From Fodinibacter sp038258215 (GTDB lineage: Bacteria; Actinomycetota; Actinomycetes; Actinomycetales; Dermatophilaceae), in NCBI GenBank assembly GCA_038258215.1, contig JBBSQC010000003.1, positions 62,001 to 126,000 of the forward strand: a DNA stretch of 64,000 bases, read 5' to 3'. The notes below the pieces were generated by a model, which made no database searches, had not been told where the DNA came from, and saw nothing but the letters and a program-made list of their open reading frames with translations. Positions 43,514 through 52,090 of the stretch are shown piece by piece. A program made the translations under genes and the position numbers. The stretch's first letter is position 1. The number at the start of each line of letters is the position of its first letter.

Positions 43514-43543
43514 CGCGGGATCGTCCATCGCGGGCGTACCAGC

Positions 43544-43602
43544 TCGAGGGGTCAGGACACGCGGGTGGCCCAGAGTTTGGTCGGCATGTCGCGACCCCTC
43601 GA
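43544..43602. terminator. Long-loop inverted repeat between convergent genes
   Basis: TCGAGGGGTC (43544-43553) pairs exactly with GACCCCTCGA (43593-43602) over a 39-base loop. It follows fumC and ends four bases before the stop of the convergent peptidoglycan-binding gene. Possible terminator for either strand. Confidence 0.35.
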
Positions 43603-43606
43603 CCGC

Positions 43607-44413
43607 TCAGCCGAACAGGGCGGCCCACGTCTTAGGTCCGACGTGACCGTCGACCTTCAAGCTGTGAGCCTTCTGGAAGCTCTTGACGGCGGTCTCGGTG
43701 GCCGGGCCGAAGTGCCCGTCGTCGGCGAGACCGGCGCCCAGGGCGTTGAGGCGCTTCTGGATCGCGGTGACCGAAGGGCCCCTGTCGTCCCGGGTCGCGG
43801 ACTCCCCCGGGTAGGCGCGCCCCGTGGATCCGGCGAACTTCGCCGCGGCAGTGTGGGATCCGCTCGTGCCCGGGATCATGTGGCCGGCCATGTCCGCCGC
43901 CCACCCGGCATACCTGCGACCCCAGGACTTCGCCAGGACGCTGATCTCGACCTCGCCGATCCGGTTGCGCGAGGGCCAGTCCGTGGATCGTATCCGGCCG
44001 CCTCCGACCGAGAGCGCAACGTGCCCGTACTTCGAGCCGAGGAAGTACACGGGCACGCCCGCGGGCGGTGTACCGGTCGTGGACAGGTGGCGGCTCGCCC
44101 CGAAGGCGGCGTTGGCGTCGGGGAGACCGTACGAGTGCTGCCCGTCGAGGCATAGCCACACGAAGTGCAGGCATTGGCCGGAGAACCCCGTCGCGTGGCT
44201 TCGGGCACGGGCAACGGACACAGTGGGGCGCTGGAGCCGCGAGATCGACTCGAGCCCGTCCTCCGGTCCCTCCTCGATGTCGCTGACGTCGACGTCACCC
44301 TCGGGGACGTCGGGGGCGGGGTCGCTGTAGCTCTCGGGGTCGGTCTGGTCCGGGAGGTCCGGTTCGGGTGCGGGGCCCTCGACGTCGCCGATGGGGGTTC
44401 CTTCGTCTGACAC
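43607..44413 (-). CDS. Peptidoglycan-binding protein with CHAP/NlpC-like domain
   Basis: A 268-residue protein. An acidic, Pro-rich N-terminus (about 55 residues) leads to a region with SGQCLHFVWLCLDGQHSYG and YFLGSKYGHVALSVGGGRIRSTDW. This places Cys and His as in CHAP/NlpC-type amidases, though the family match is weak. The last 65 residues are a PG_binding_1 domain (SVTAIQKRLNALGAGLADDGHFGPATETAVKSFQKAH). No signal peptide is seen. CAGGAGG stands seven bases before GTG 44413. It lies 105 bases after the UbiA gene on the same strand and may end that operon. Confidence 0.72.
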   Translation of the reverse strand: MSDEGTPIGDVEGPAPEPDLPDQTDPESYSDPAPDVPEGDVDVSDIEEGPEDGLESISRLQRPTVSVARARSHATGFSGQCLHFVWLCLDGQHSYGLPDANAAFGASRHLSTTGTPPAGVPVYFLGSKYGHVALSVGGGRIRSTDWPSRNRIGEVEISVLAKSWGRRYAGWAADMAGHMIPGTSGSHTAAAKFAGSTGRAYPGESATRDDRGPSVTAIQKRLNALGAGLADDGHFGPATETAVKSFQKAHSLKVDGHVGPKTWAALFG

Positions 44414-44518
44414 GGTCGGCCTCCTGATCGCGATGTGACGATGGCAGCGGAGTCCTTTCATGGTAGGGCTGAAGGGGCCCGGTGCGCCATGGCCCGATCC
44501 GCCGGACCTCCACCCGTT

Positions 44519-45406
44519 TCAGGTCAACAGGGCCAGCGCGGGGAGGCTGAGGAACCAGCCCGCCTTGAGCCATCCGACCGCACGGTCCCACGCCACGCGC
44601 GGGGGCCGGACGAGGTGCGCGCTGAGTATCGACCCGGCCACACAGGTCAGGGGCAGCACGATCGCGATCCCGTACGATCCCGTGCCGTCGCCGACGACGA
44701 GCGGCCAGGTCGCCACCGCGCCGAACGCCAGGAGCGCGGTGGTGGCCGTCGCGCTCGCCGCCCGAGGACCCCACGAGGTGGCGATGGTTCGGATCCCCGC
44801 CGCCGCGTCGGACTCGACGTCCTGCAGGCACTTGAGCACCTCGTAAGCGACCATGTACCCGAAGATCAGCAGGCCGCCCCTCAGGACAGCGCCCGGGACG
44901 CCATCCCAACCGGCCACGGCGGCAGCGCCGAAGGGGACGGTCGCAGCCGACAGCATGGCGACGGTGAGGTTGCCGAGGAGCACGCTGTCCTTGAGCCGGA
45001 AGGCATAGGTCGCGGAGGCGATCGCGACCGCAGCGGCGACCGCGAGAGCGACCGGGCCGAGTACCGCGGACAGGCCCAGTCCGAGCACCAGGAGGGCTGT
45101 CGCGAGGCGGTCGGCGGATGCGACCGACAGGCGACCCGACGGGAGGGGCCGCTCCGGCCGGGCGATCCGGTCGACGGCGATGTCGCACCGGTCGTTGAGC
45201 GCGGTGCCGGCCGCGTGCAGCGAGGCGACCACTGCGACCGCCACGGCCGCGCGGGGCGCCGCGATGTCCCCCGCGAGGTGCGCGCCGATGAGGGTCGTCA
45301 GTCCCACCGCCACGCAGTTCTCCCACCGGACGAGGCGGAGCACCGCCCTTACGTCCTGGCCGGCGGGGCGGTTCGCGGTGAGGTCGACCGGCGACAGGTG
45401 TGTCAT
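44519..45406 (-). CDS. UbiA-family prenyltransferase (first type)
   Basis: A 295-residue integral membrane prenyltransferase with about eight hydrophobic segments. The first Asp motif is NDRCDIAVDRIARPERPLPSG and the second QDVESDAAAGIRT, as in geranylgeranylglycerol-phosphate and homogentisate-type UbiA enzymes. The acceptor is unknown. ATG 45406 overlaps the stop of the second UbiA gene (ATGA), so both are made together. It lies downstream of the STAND NTPase gene. Confidence 0.85.
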   Translation of the reverse strand: MTHLSPVDLTANRPAGQDVRAVLRLVRWENCVAVGLTTLIGAHLAGDIAAPRAAVAVAVVASLHAAGTALNDRCDIAVDRIARPERPLPSGRLSVASADRLATALLVLGLGLSAVLGPVALAVAAAVAIASATYAFRLKDSVLLGNLTVAMLSAATVPFGAAAVAGWDGVPGAVLRGGLLIFGYMVAYEVLKCLQDVESDAAAGIRTIATSWGPRAASATATTALLAFGAVATWPLVVGDGTGSYGIAIVLPLTCVAGSILSAHLVRPPRVAWDRAVGWLKAGWFLSLPALALLT

Positions 45407-46419
45407 GACGCCCGCCGAGGGCGAGCCGGGAGGACGGTTCCCAGCGCGGTGGGGAGCCACGAGTTGGCGGCGATGGGACCGACGACGGTGACGAGCACGA
45501 CGGCACCCGTCGCCGCATCGAGGTGAGGGCTCACGGCGAACAGTGGGAGGAGAAGGAGGATGGCGAGGTGGAGCAGGCCGAGACGCCGCATCCGCCAGCC
45601 GTCACCCGCACTGGCCCAGGCGTCGCGGGCGAGCGCCGTCGACGCCACGGCCCCCGCCGCGACGAGCACGAGGGCGATCACGGAGGGCTGCGGTTCACTG
45701 AGCACTGCTGCGAGGACGCTCATGAGCACCCCAGCATGGAGGATGCCGGCGTAGGCCGTGTAGCGACCGTTCACCGCCACGCCGCCGTCCGGCAGTGGAC
45801 GCGTTCCGAAGAACAGGGCCGTGGAACGCGCGCCGCACCGCACGTCATTCGCCAGGTCGCGCAGGCTCCCGTGGACGCCGTTGGCCAGGAGGATGAACAC
45901 GACGACACCCACGGCCAACCAGACGGTGGTGGCGGTCGGGTCACCCACGGTCAGGGCCCCCCACCAGAGCAACGCCGCCCAGGACAGGCCTTGCACGAGG
46001 TCGGTCAGCATCGGCACGGCGCTCCGCTTGCCCCACACGTCGTAGACGGCCATCGCCGCGTAGGCGACACCCAGCACGGCGACCGACCCCGCGGTCCCGA
46101 ACTGAAACGCGAGCCCGAGCCCGAAGGGAACGCAGGCCAGTGCGACGGCGAAGGCCGTTCCCCGGCCGACCCGGCCCGTCACCAGGGGGAAGGTGGCCCG
46201 GCGAGGTTCGGTTCGGTCGACGGGTAGGTCGACCACGTCGTTGAGGACGTAGGCGTATATGTGGAACCCGAGGCCGACGGCCACGACGAGGGCCAGCGTG
46301 CCGGAAGACGGCGGAGAGCTCCTCGTCGTCACGCTGCCCAACCCGGTGAGCAGCGGGCCGAACGTCCCACAAAGGGCCGTCGCGCGCACGAAGGACTGCA
46401 CCTCCTTCCCGGACAGCAT
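45403..46419 (-). CDS. UbiA-family prenyltransferase (second type)
   Basis: A 338-residue membrane prenyltransferase. The first Asp motif is NDVVDLPVDRTEPRRATFPLVTGR; the second region reads GSLRDLANDVRCGARST. It is only distantly similar to the neighbouring UbiA, so this is not a recent duplication. The start is ATG 46419, with AAGGAGG six bases upstream inside the last codons of the STAND gene, 11 bases after that stop. Translation is therefore tied to the NTPase operon. Confidence 0.85.
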   Translation of the reverse strand: MLSGKEVQSFVRATALCGTFGPLLTGLGSVTTRSSPPSSGTLALVVAVGLGFHIYAYVLNDVVDLPVDRTEPRRATFPLVTGRVGRGTAFAVALACVPFGLGLAFQFGTAGSVAVLGVAYAAMAVYDVWGKRSAVPMLTDLVQGLSWAALLWWGALTVGDPTATTVWLAVGVVVFILLANGVHGSLRDLANDVRCGARSTALFFGTRPLPDGGVAVNGRYTAYAGILHAGVLMSVLAAVLSEPQPSVIALVLVAAGAVASTALARDAWASAGDGWRMRRLGLLHLAILLLLPLFAVSPHLDAATGAVVLVTVVGPIAANSWLPTALGTVLPARPRRAS

Positions 46420-46430
46420 CCATCCCTCCT

Positions 46431-49400
46431 TCAGGTCGTCCACCGGATCAGCTCGTAGTCGGCCTCCCGCACCATGCGCAGCACGACGCCGGTGTACGTC
46501 GACAGGAACGACTTCGCCGAGCGCGCCTCGACGAGGGCGGTCAGGCCGCCCTGCAGCAGCTGACGGCGCATCTGCGGATGATGCACCGACTGGTGGATCG
46601 CGTTCTTGTACAGGCCGAGCCACCAGACGTAGCGCCAGACGCATTGGACGTCGGTGGCGGAGACGACCTCCTCGCGCAGGTCTTGGAGGTCCCGCGCGGC
46701 GAGCGCCTGGTCGACGGTGTCGGGATGGGCGACTCGGACGACGGAGAGGCACTGCACGAGGCTGGTGCGCAGCTCCGGGCCGGGGTTCTGCAGGACGGGG
46801 GCAAGGACACCCAGCACGAGGTCCGGGTGCTTCATTCCCACCGGCCCCAGGCACTCGATGACGCGCCGTCTCGTCGCCTCGTCCACCTCGCCGTCGGCGC
46901 CGCCCAGCATGTCCGCCACGAACGGCAGCTGCGGGAGTCCGCCCTCCTCGCACGCGGTCGCCAGGGGCATGAGGGTGACGTCGAATCCTTGGAGCGCTCC
47001 CGTTCCGGGCGCCCGGAACGCTGCAGCGTCCTCGACGAGGAGGCGACGGGTGAGCTTGTCGACGACCTCGGTCCAGCCGGCCGCCGCCTCGGGGAGGCGG
47101 GTCGTGAAGCCGAGCAACGTCCAGAGCCTTGCCTCCCCGGTTCCGACGTCGAACAACCGGTTCGCCAGCTCCGCGGTCCTCGCGAGGTCCACGTGCGCGT
47201 GGACGTTGATGACCATGGCCGCCGTCACCCGCAAGAGGGGGATCGGTGAGGCCAGGAGCGCGCCGAGGTCCGCCTCGACCGGCTGCGGGTCGACGTCGGG
47301 GTCGAGGGCGGGGAGAACGCGAGTCACCCGGGCAGCCTCCTCCGGCGGCACGTCGAGGGCCTGTGGTCCGGTACCGGTGGCAGGGTCACCCAGCCATGCC
47401 GTCTCCGCGATGCGGCGCGAGAACGCTCCCGACACGACGGCCTTGAGCAGCGGTTCCAGGGCAGGCTTGTTGACCAGGCCCAGGTGGAGGCGGTCCCGGA
47501 GCGTCCGCTGCCACAGGTCACTGGTGCTGCGAGTGACCTCGGGCAGCTCGCAGTGGTTGGCATACACCGCGATCGAGAGGTCGGTGAGGAACTCCAGCCG
47601 GGGGCGGCTGCGGCGCGGAGCCGTGGCAGAGACCTGCTCGACGATCCGGTTCATGACCTCCGTCGCCACGTTCTCCTGGCCGCTGCGCCACAGCAGGTAC
47701 AGCGCGACGACGGTCGCCCGGCGCGTGTCCTCGTCCGGGGACGACGCGACGTCGACAAAGAGGTCGAGGGCCGCGGCGCCCAGGAACCGCATCGCGTTCA
47801 GCGCCACCCCCCGCTCGGTGGGCTCACCGTGGAGCAGGGCGACGAGGACCTCGCGGGTCGCGGCCCGGTCGACGGCGTGGACCCGCACCAGGGTCTCGAC
47901 CGCGATCGCGCGCACCGGGGGGCGGGGGTCGCGGGCCAGCACGCTGACGACCTCGAGCGTCCTGCCGAGCGGTCGATGTTCGAGCAGCAGCGCGATGCAG
48001 GCGCGCACGTCGCGTGCGTAGGGGTTGCCCGTACGCGCCCTCTCCTGTTGGGCGGCATGGAACTGCGGCGAGCCGAGCAGGCTCGTGATGCGGTCGAGGT
48101 CCCGGTCGGCCTCCACGCGTGAGCCACCTGCGCCCAGCGACAGCGCGACGGCGCGTTCGAGGTGCTGCAGCACGTTGCGCACGCCGTAGTCGTCGACGGC
48201 CGCCCACCCGCTGGCGCCCTCGGCCGCGGCCAGGTAGTGCTCGGCGACGACCCGGTGCCACCGGGCCGGGTTGATGAACCACGGGTTGGAGCTGACGGAC
48301 CCTTGGCGGCGGACCCCCCGCTCGCCGAGGAACTCGACCATCGAGCGGTGGAAGAGCCGCCATCCGTCGTGGAGGTCGTCGTAGCGCACGAGTGGCGCGA
48401 GGTCGGTGAGGCGCCGGCTCAGCATCCCCTCGTCCTGCGCACCCGACCACGCCGCCAGTGCGGTGACCGGTGCCGCGCCGAACGCGACGGTGACGAGGGA
48501 CAACAGCGGCTGCTGGTCGGTGTCCCACGTGGACTCGTGCTTCTGCCGCAGGCGCGTGAGGGACGCGTCGTAGAGACCGCCCAGGGTCCGGGGAAGCCCG
48601 CCGAGGTCTGTCGCCTCACGCACTCCTGCCGCGACCTCGTCGAGGAGGTACACGGCGTACGCGAAGTTTCCCTCGGCCGCCACGACCACCTCCTCGACCG
48701 CGTCCTGGGCACCGGGTGCGGACGGGCCGAGACGTGCGGTGACGTAGCTGCGCAGGTCGGTCTCGGAGTCGGAGCGCGACTCCTCGGCCGACAGGTCGAG
48801 GTAGGTGACCAGCCCGCTCCCGTCGTCGAGAGCGTCGAGGATCTCCGACTGCCGTCGGGTCCCCACGAGGAGGTGCACGCCCGGCACGCTGAGTAGCGCC
48901 CGCAAGAGGTCCACCACCGTCTGGCCGCTCGCGGTCACCGCTTCGTCCAGCCCGTCCACGAGGACGGCTATGCCGAGGTCCTGCCGCTGCACCATGACAC
49001 GGGTCAGCGGGGCGACGACGCTGGTGCGGAACACCTCGAGCGTGTCCAGCCCCTCCAGAGTCAGGTTCTCGATGCCCTTGACCACCGAGTCCGTCGCGGT
49101 GAAGGTCTGGTTGATGGTCACATGCGGGGTCAGGGCCTGGAGGGCGGCGGTGTAGCCGTCGACCTGGGCGAGCTGCCGGGCGAGGCTCTCGGTGAACTGG
49201 CGGGGGTCGACCGACCCCCGCTCCCACTGCAGGGCACAGAAGTGCACGACGTTCCAGCCAACGCGGAGCCGGGACAGCGCCTCGGCCGTCTCGCTCCGTG
49301 CGGGAGGCGGCCCGGCGCCGACCAGCCACGCCGCCAAGGCCGACTTCCCGGTGCCGGGATCGCCGGTCAGGACCAGCAGCGAGGTTCGCTCCGCGAGCCA

Positions 49401-49499
49401 GGCGTCGACGGCCTCGAGCGCCCACGACCGACCGGTGAAACGGGTGCTGCCGGAGACCAGCCGGGGCGGGATCTCGCTCGGGGGCTGGGCGTCATCCAC
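46431..49499 (-). CDS. Large STAND/NACHT-like NTPase with helical-repeat C-terminus
   Basis: A 1022-residue signal-transduction NTPase. Walker A is TGDPGTGKSALAAW (Lys52), Walker B IAVLVDGLDEAV (residues 177-188), and a sensor segment HLLVGTRRQSE follows. A winged-helix-like region (LSRRLTDLAPLVRYDDLHDGWRLFHRSMVEFLGE) is next, then about 550 residues of HEAT-like helical repeats suited to ligand sensing. STAND NTPases oligomerise on sensing a trigger and activate an effector; bacterial members include Avs-type antiphage sensors. Here effectors would be the protease and hydrolase encoded just upstream. No effector domain is fused. Confidence 0.85.
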   Translation of the reverse strand: MDDAQPPSEIPPRLVSGSTRFTGRSWALEAVDAWLAERTSLLVLTGDPGTGKSALAAWLVGAGPPPARSETAEALSRLRVGWNVVHFCALQWERGSVDPRQFTESLARQLAQVDGYTAALQALTPHVTINQTFTATDSVVKGIENLTLEGLDTLEVFRTSVVAPLTRVMVQRQDLGIAVLVDGLDEAVTASGQTVVDLLRALLSVPGVHLLVGTRRQSEILDALDDGSGLVTYLDLSAEESRSDSETDLRSYVTARLGPSAPGAQDAVEEVVVAAEGNFAYAVYLLDEVAAGVREATDLGGLPRTLGGLYDASLTRLRQKHESTWDTDQQPLLSLVTVAFGAAPVTALAAWSGAQDEGMLSRRLTDLAPLVRYDDLHDGWRLFHRSMVEFLGERGVRRQGSVSSNPWFINPARWHRVVAEHYLAAAEGASGWAAVDDYGVRNVLQHLERAVALSLGAGGSRVEADRDLDRITSLLGSPQFHAAQQERARTGNPYARDVRACIALLLEHRPLGRTLEVVSVLARDPRPPVRAIAVETLVRVHAVDRAATREVLVALLHGEPTERGVALNAMRFLGAAALDLFVDVASSPDEDTRRATVVALYLLWRSGQENVATEVMNRIVEQVSATAPRRSRPRLEFLTDLSIAVYANHCELPEVTRSTSDLWQRTLRDRLHLGLVNKPALEPLLKAVVSGAFSRRIAETAWLGDPATGTGPQALDVPPEEAARVTRVLPALDPDVDPQPVEADLGALLASPIPLLRVTAAMVINVHAHVDLARTAELANRLFDVGTGEARLWTLLGFTTRLPEAAAGWTEVVDKLTRRLLVEDAAAFRAPGTGALQGFDVTLMPLATACEEGGLPQLPFVADMLGGADGEVDEATRRRVIECLGPVGMKHPDLVLGVLAPVLQNPGPELRTSLVQCLSVVRVAHPDTVDQALAARDLQDLREEVVSATDVQCVWRYVWWLGLYKNAIHQSVHHPQMRRQLLQGGLTALVEARSAKSFLSTYTGVVLRMVREADYELIRWTT

Positions 49500-49532
49500 G
49501 GCAACCCCGTCACTCGGAACGGGAGGGAGGTC

Positions 49533-50390
49533 TCATCGGGCTAGTGCCCTGCCGATGTGCTCGGCGACCGACGGGTGGGACAGATAGCTCGCGATCGAGT
49601 GCGGCTCGGCGTCGTTCTCCACCTCGACGTCCATCACCTTCGGGGACCCCCACTTCGGCGCGAGCGGGTGTCCCAGCGCGACGATGTCGTTGACGTCGAA
49701 CGTGCTGACCCACGGCACCTCAGGGTTCTGGCGGGCGTCCGGGAGCAGGTTCTTGCGGACCGCGTCGATCCCCAGCGGTGAGCCGGCCGTCACCCACAGC
49801 CTCGTTCGACCCCGCAGCTCCGCATCCGCAAGGAGGTCCCGGGCGACCACCGTGCCCAGGCTGTGCGTCACGAGGATCACGTCCCGATCGGGGGGGATGT
49901 CCGGCCGCACGCACGACAGGACCGCGTCACGGCCGACCGTGAGGTAGACGGCCACGTCCCGCACATGCTCGGTGATGATCGCCTGGTCGACCCGGGTTCG
50001 GCGCGACAGGGAGTCCAGGACCCGTCGGGCGACTCCCCAGGACAACACGGAGTCCAGCCCCTCCTGCTCGATCACGGCGACGCCCGCCTCCCGGGCTTGG
50101 TCCTTCAGCAGCTCGCGCTCGACCTGGCCGACCTGCTTGGGGAGCGTCGGGTGGAAGGGCCCCGGCTGGTCGGTGGTCGACTCGAGCCGGATGGGGGCGG
50201 CCGCCGTGGCCGCGGTGACGTGGTAGAGCTCGTTGCCGTAGAACGGCATCACGACGTCGTCTCGGTCGACCGACGGCAGACCTGCCGCGCGCAGGCCGAT
50301 GTCGAGGCCGTCGAGCCACTGGCGCTTCAGTTCCCGGACGTCCTTGAACTCCTGGCTGCGGCCGTGGACCAGGACGATGACGGGGTTCAT
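49533..50390 (-). CDS. Alpha/beta hydrolase (lipase/esterase-like), conflict-system effector candidate
   Basis: A 285-residue alpha/beta hydrolase-fold protein. VIVLVHGRSQEF is the oxyanion-hole strand, VILVTHSLGTVVARDLL contains the nucleophile in THSLGT, and TAGSPLGIDAVRKNL follows as in PGAP1/lipase-like proteins. Asp and His candidates are in FDVNDIVALGHPLAP and the C-terminal AEPHSIASYLSHPSV. It sits between the trypsin-like protease and the STAND NTPase, with 13 and 33 bases of spacing. The ATG at 50390 is part of a 17-bp tandem duplication that also supplies its ribosome site GGAGG. Confidence 0.75.
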   Translation of the reverse strand: MNPVIVLVHGRSQEFKDVRELKRQWLDGLDIGLRAAGLPSVDRDDVVMPFYGNELYHVTAATAAAPIRLESTTDQPGPFHPTLPKQVGQVERELLKDQAREAGVAVIEQEGLDSVLSWGVARRVLDSLSRRTRVDQAIITEHVRDVAVYLTVGRDAVLSCVRPDIPPDRDVILVTHSLGTVVARDLLADAELRGRTRLWVTAGSPLGIDAVRKNLLPDARQNPEVPWVSTFDVNDIVALGHPLAPKWGSPKVMDVEVENDAEPHSIASYLSHPSVAEHIGRALAR

Positions 50391-50417
50391 GGTGCCTCCA
50401 GGTTCATGGTGCCTCCA
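50384..50417. repeat. Exact 17-bp tandem duplication at gene junction
   Basis: GGTTCATGGTGCCTCCA occurs twice head to tail, at 50384-50400 and 50401-50417. On the coding (minus) strand each copy carries GGAGG, then ACC, then ATG. One copy ends the protease gene and the other starts the hydrolase gene. Confidence 0.95.
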
Positions 50418-51891
50418 GTGGGGACAGGGCGGCGTCCACGAGGGCGCGCGTCGATGGGTTGAGCTCGGCAGACCTCAGGCGGGCGATGATGCGACTGACC
50501 CGCGCGCCCTCGTTGGCGGTCGACGCCTCGTCCCCCCGGGGGGCCTCGGTGTCCGGGATGCCGGCGTGGTGCAGACCGACCATCTCCCACTGGTCGTTGA
50601 ACACCGGGGATCCGGAGGAGCCGCGACGGGTGTCGCTCGTGTACCTGAGCCAGTCGTCGTCCTGGTCGACGAGCCGGTTGGCCCGGATGGACACCCGCGC
50701 GCGCTCGCCCTTCGCGTGGCCGATGACGTTGACCCGCTCGCCGAGGAGGATCTTGCCTGGCTCCGCGATGAGGGGGACCGGTCGACGGGGGCCGAGGGGC
50801 GTCAACGCCGTGAGCGCCACCACGGCGAAGTCGAGGTCCTCGTCGGAGAAGTACCCTGCCCCGGCGTCGAGCGCGACTGCGTGCTCGGCGCGCGGCCCCC
50901 CGTTCTCGTCGTGGCCGTAGTCGAACAGCGCGGACGCGCCCCGCGCCGCCTCGGCATCCGGCAGGACGTGGTGGTTGGTCATGAGCAGCCCGGGAGAGAT
51001 GAGGACGCCCGTGCCCAGCGGCTCCATCACGGCGCCCTGAGGTGTGCGGGCCACGAGGGCGACGGCGGAGGCCGCGCGTAGGCCGGCAGCGAGGAAGTGC
51101 GTCCACAGGGAGTCGTCCTCGTCGACGATGCCCTCGAGGCCCAGCCCCCTCTCGCGCAGCCGCGCTTCCCGTTCGGAGAGCTGTTGGGCCGAGTTGACGG
51201 TCGCCATGTCGCCGGCGGCCGCTGCGCGTCGGACGCGCTCGATCTCGTCTTTGGACCGGTCCCATCGGTCCTTCGCATCCCGCGCGATGGCCGGGTCGAC
51301 GGGCGGCTGGTGCTGGGGGGCGTCGCTCCCGATCGTCACGGTGCCGATCCCCGTGACCGTCGAGCCCGTGACGTCGGTGATGGTCTGGCTCGCGGTGACG
51401 TGGCTGCCGTCGCCGATGGCCACCGCCTCGATCGCGGTCACGGTGCTGTCCGTGACCGTGCCCAGCAGCTGCGTGAAGTCCAGGTCGGCACCCGTCCGCC
51501 CGCGCTGTTCGCCCCGGAAGGTGAGGGGCTGTCCGTAGATCCCCTCCAGCAGATCACGCAGGGTCACGGCGCTCGGCGGAAGGGCCCGGCCCTCGTCGGG
51601 CAGCGGCTCCCACTCCTGGGCGAAGGGGGCGAGGGACGTCGCGAGCGCCTGCAGCTGCGCGACCGCCTGCCCCACACGCGAGGCGTCGGCGCCGCCGGCG
51701 ACCGGCGGCGCGGCGTGGGCGGTGCTGTGCGGGAGGGCGACGTCGAGCGACTCGCCCTCCGCGACGTCGCTTGCGCTCCGCCGGCGCTTGTTCCACGCCT
51801 GGAGAAGGGCATTGGCTTGTTGGAAGAGGAACTTGACGCCCTCCGTCACGACCGGTGCGCCGATCACCGCGAGCGATAGTGGGTCCGACAT
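50404..51891 (-). CDS. Trypsin-like serine protease with effector-type N-terminus
   Basis: A 495-residue protein. Residues 1-40 (PLSLAVIGAPVVTEGVKFLF...) are a conserved-looking helical tag seen on actinobacterial conflict proteins. Residues about 143-190 are a Thr/Val/Gly-rich beta stretch with repeated TVTxI units. Residues about 265-480 are a trypsin fold: His308 in TNHHV, Asp354 in EDLDFAVV and Ser426 in RRGSSGSPV. No signal peptide, so it probably acts in the cytoplasm. It starts the operon with the hydrolase and STAND NTPase. ATG 51891 follows GGGGTGG; the frame runs further upstream without support. Confidence 0.85.
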   Translation of the reverse strand: MSDPLSLAVIGAPVVTEGVKFLFQQANALLQAWNKRRRSASDVAEGESLDVALPHSTAHAAPPVAGGADASRVGQAVAQLQALATSLAPFAQEWEPLPDEGRALPPSAVTLRDLLEGIYGQPLTFRGEQRGRTGADLDFTQLLGTVTDSTVTAIEAVAIGDGSHVTASQTITDVTGSTVTGIGTVTIGSDAPQHQPPVDPAIARDAKDRWDRSKDEIERVRRAAAAGDMATVNSAQQLSEREARLRERGLGLEGIVDEDDSLWTHFLAAGLRAASAVALVARTPQGAVMEPLGTGVLISPGLLMTNHHVLPDAEAARGASALFDYGHDENGGPRAEHAVALDAGAGYFSDEDLDFAVVALTALTPLGPRRPVPLIAEPGKILLGERVNVIGHAKGERARVSIRANRLVDQDDDWLRYTSDTRRGSSGSPVFNDQWEMVGLHHAGIPDTEAPRGDEASTANEGARVSRIIARLRSAELNPSTRALVDAALSPLEAP

Positions 51892-51951
51892 AAGCCACCC
51901 CGAGGTCAGACGTCCCGCGTCCGGCAGCCCTTCAGCGGGTGAATCCTCTTC

Positions 51952-51957
51952 AGGGTA
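51952..51957 (-). promoter_or_regulatory. Candidate -10 box of the protease/STAND operon
   Basis: TACCCT on the minus strand, about 60 bases before the protease ATG. The near-palindrome GTGGACCAC (51963-51971) sits just upstream, in the spacer, and recurs inverted at 52028-52036, so repressor binding is conceivable. I see no clear -35. Confidence 0.3.
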
Positions 51958-52090
51958 TCGGCGTGGACCACCCGGGCGGAAGAGCGCTCGCACCGACCTC
52001 ACCGAGCCAGGTCCAGACCGGCGGCGTGTGGTCCACTTCCCGGGTCACGGGCTCGAGTGCGCGACCCGACACGCCCGGTATCCCGCTGGG

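Noticed and set aside
41393..43528. A 711-codon minus-strand frame opposite fumC
   Set aside because: No recognisable motif, crosses several genuine plus-strand genes, and disappears as coding once fumC is read.
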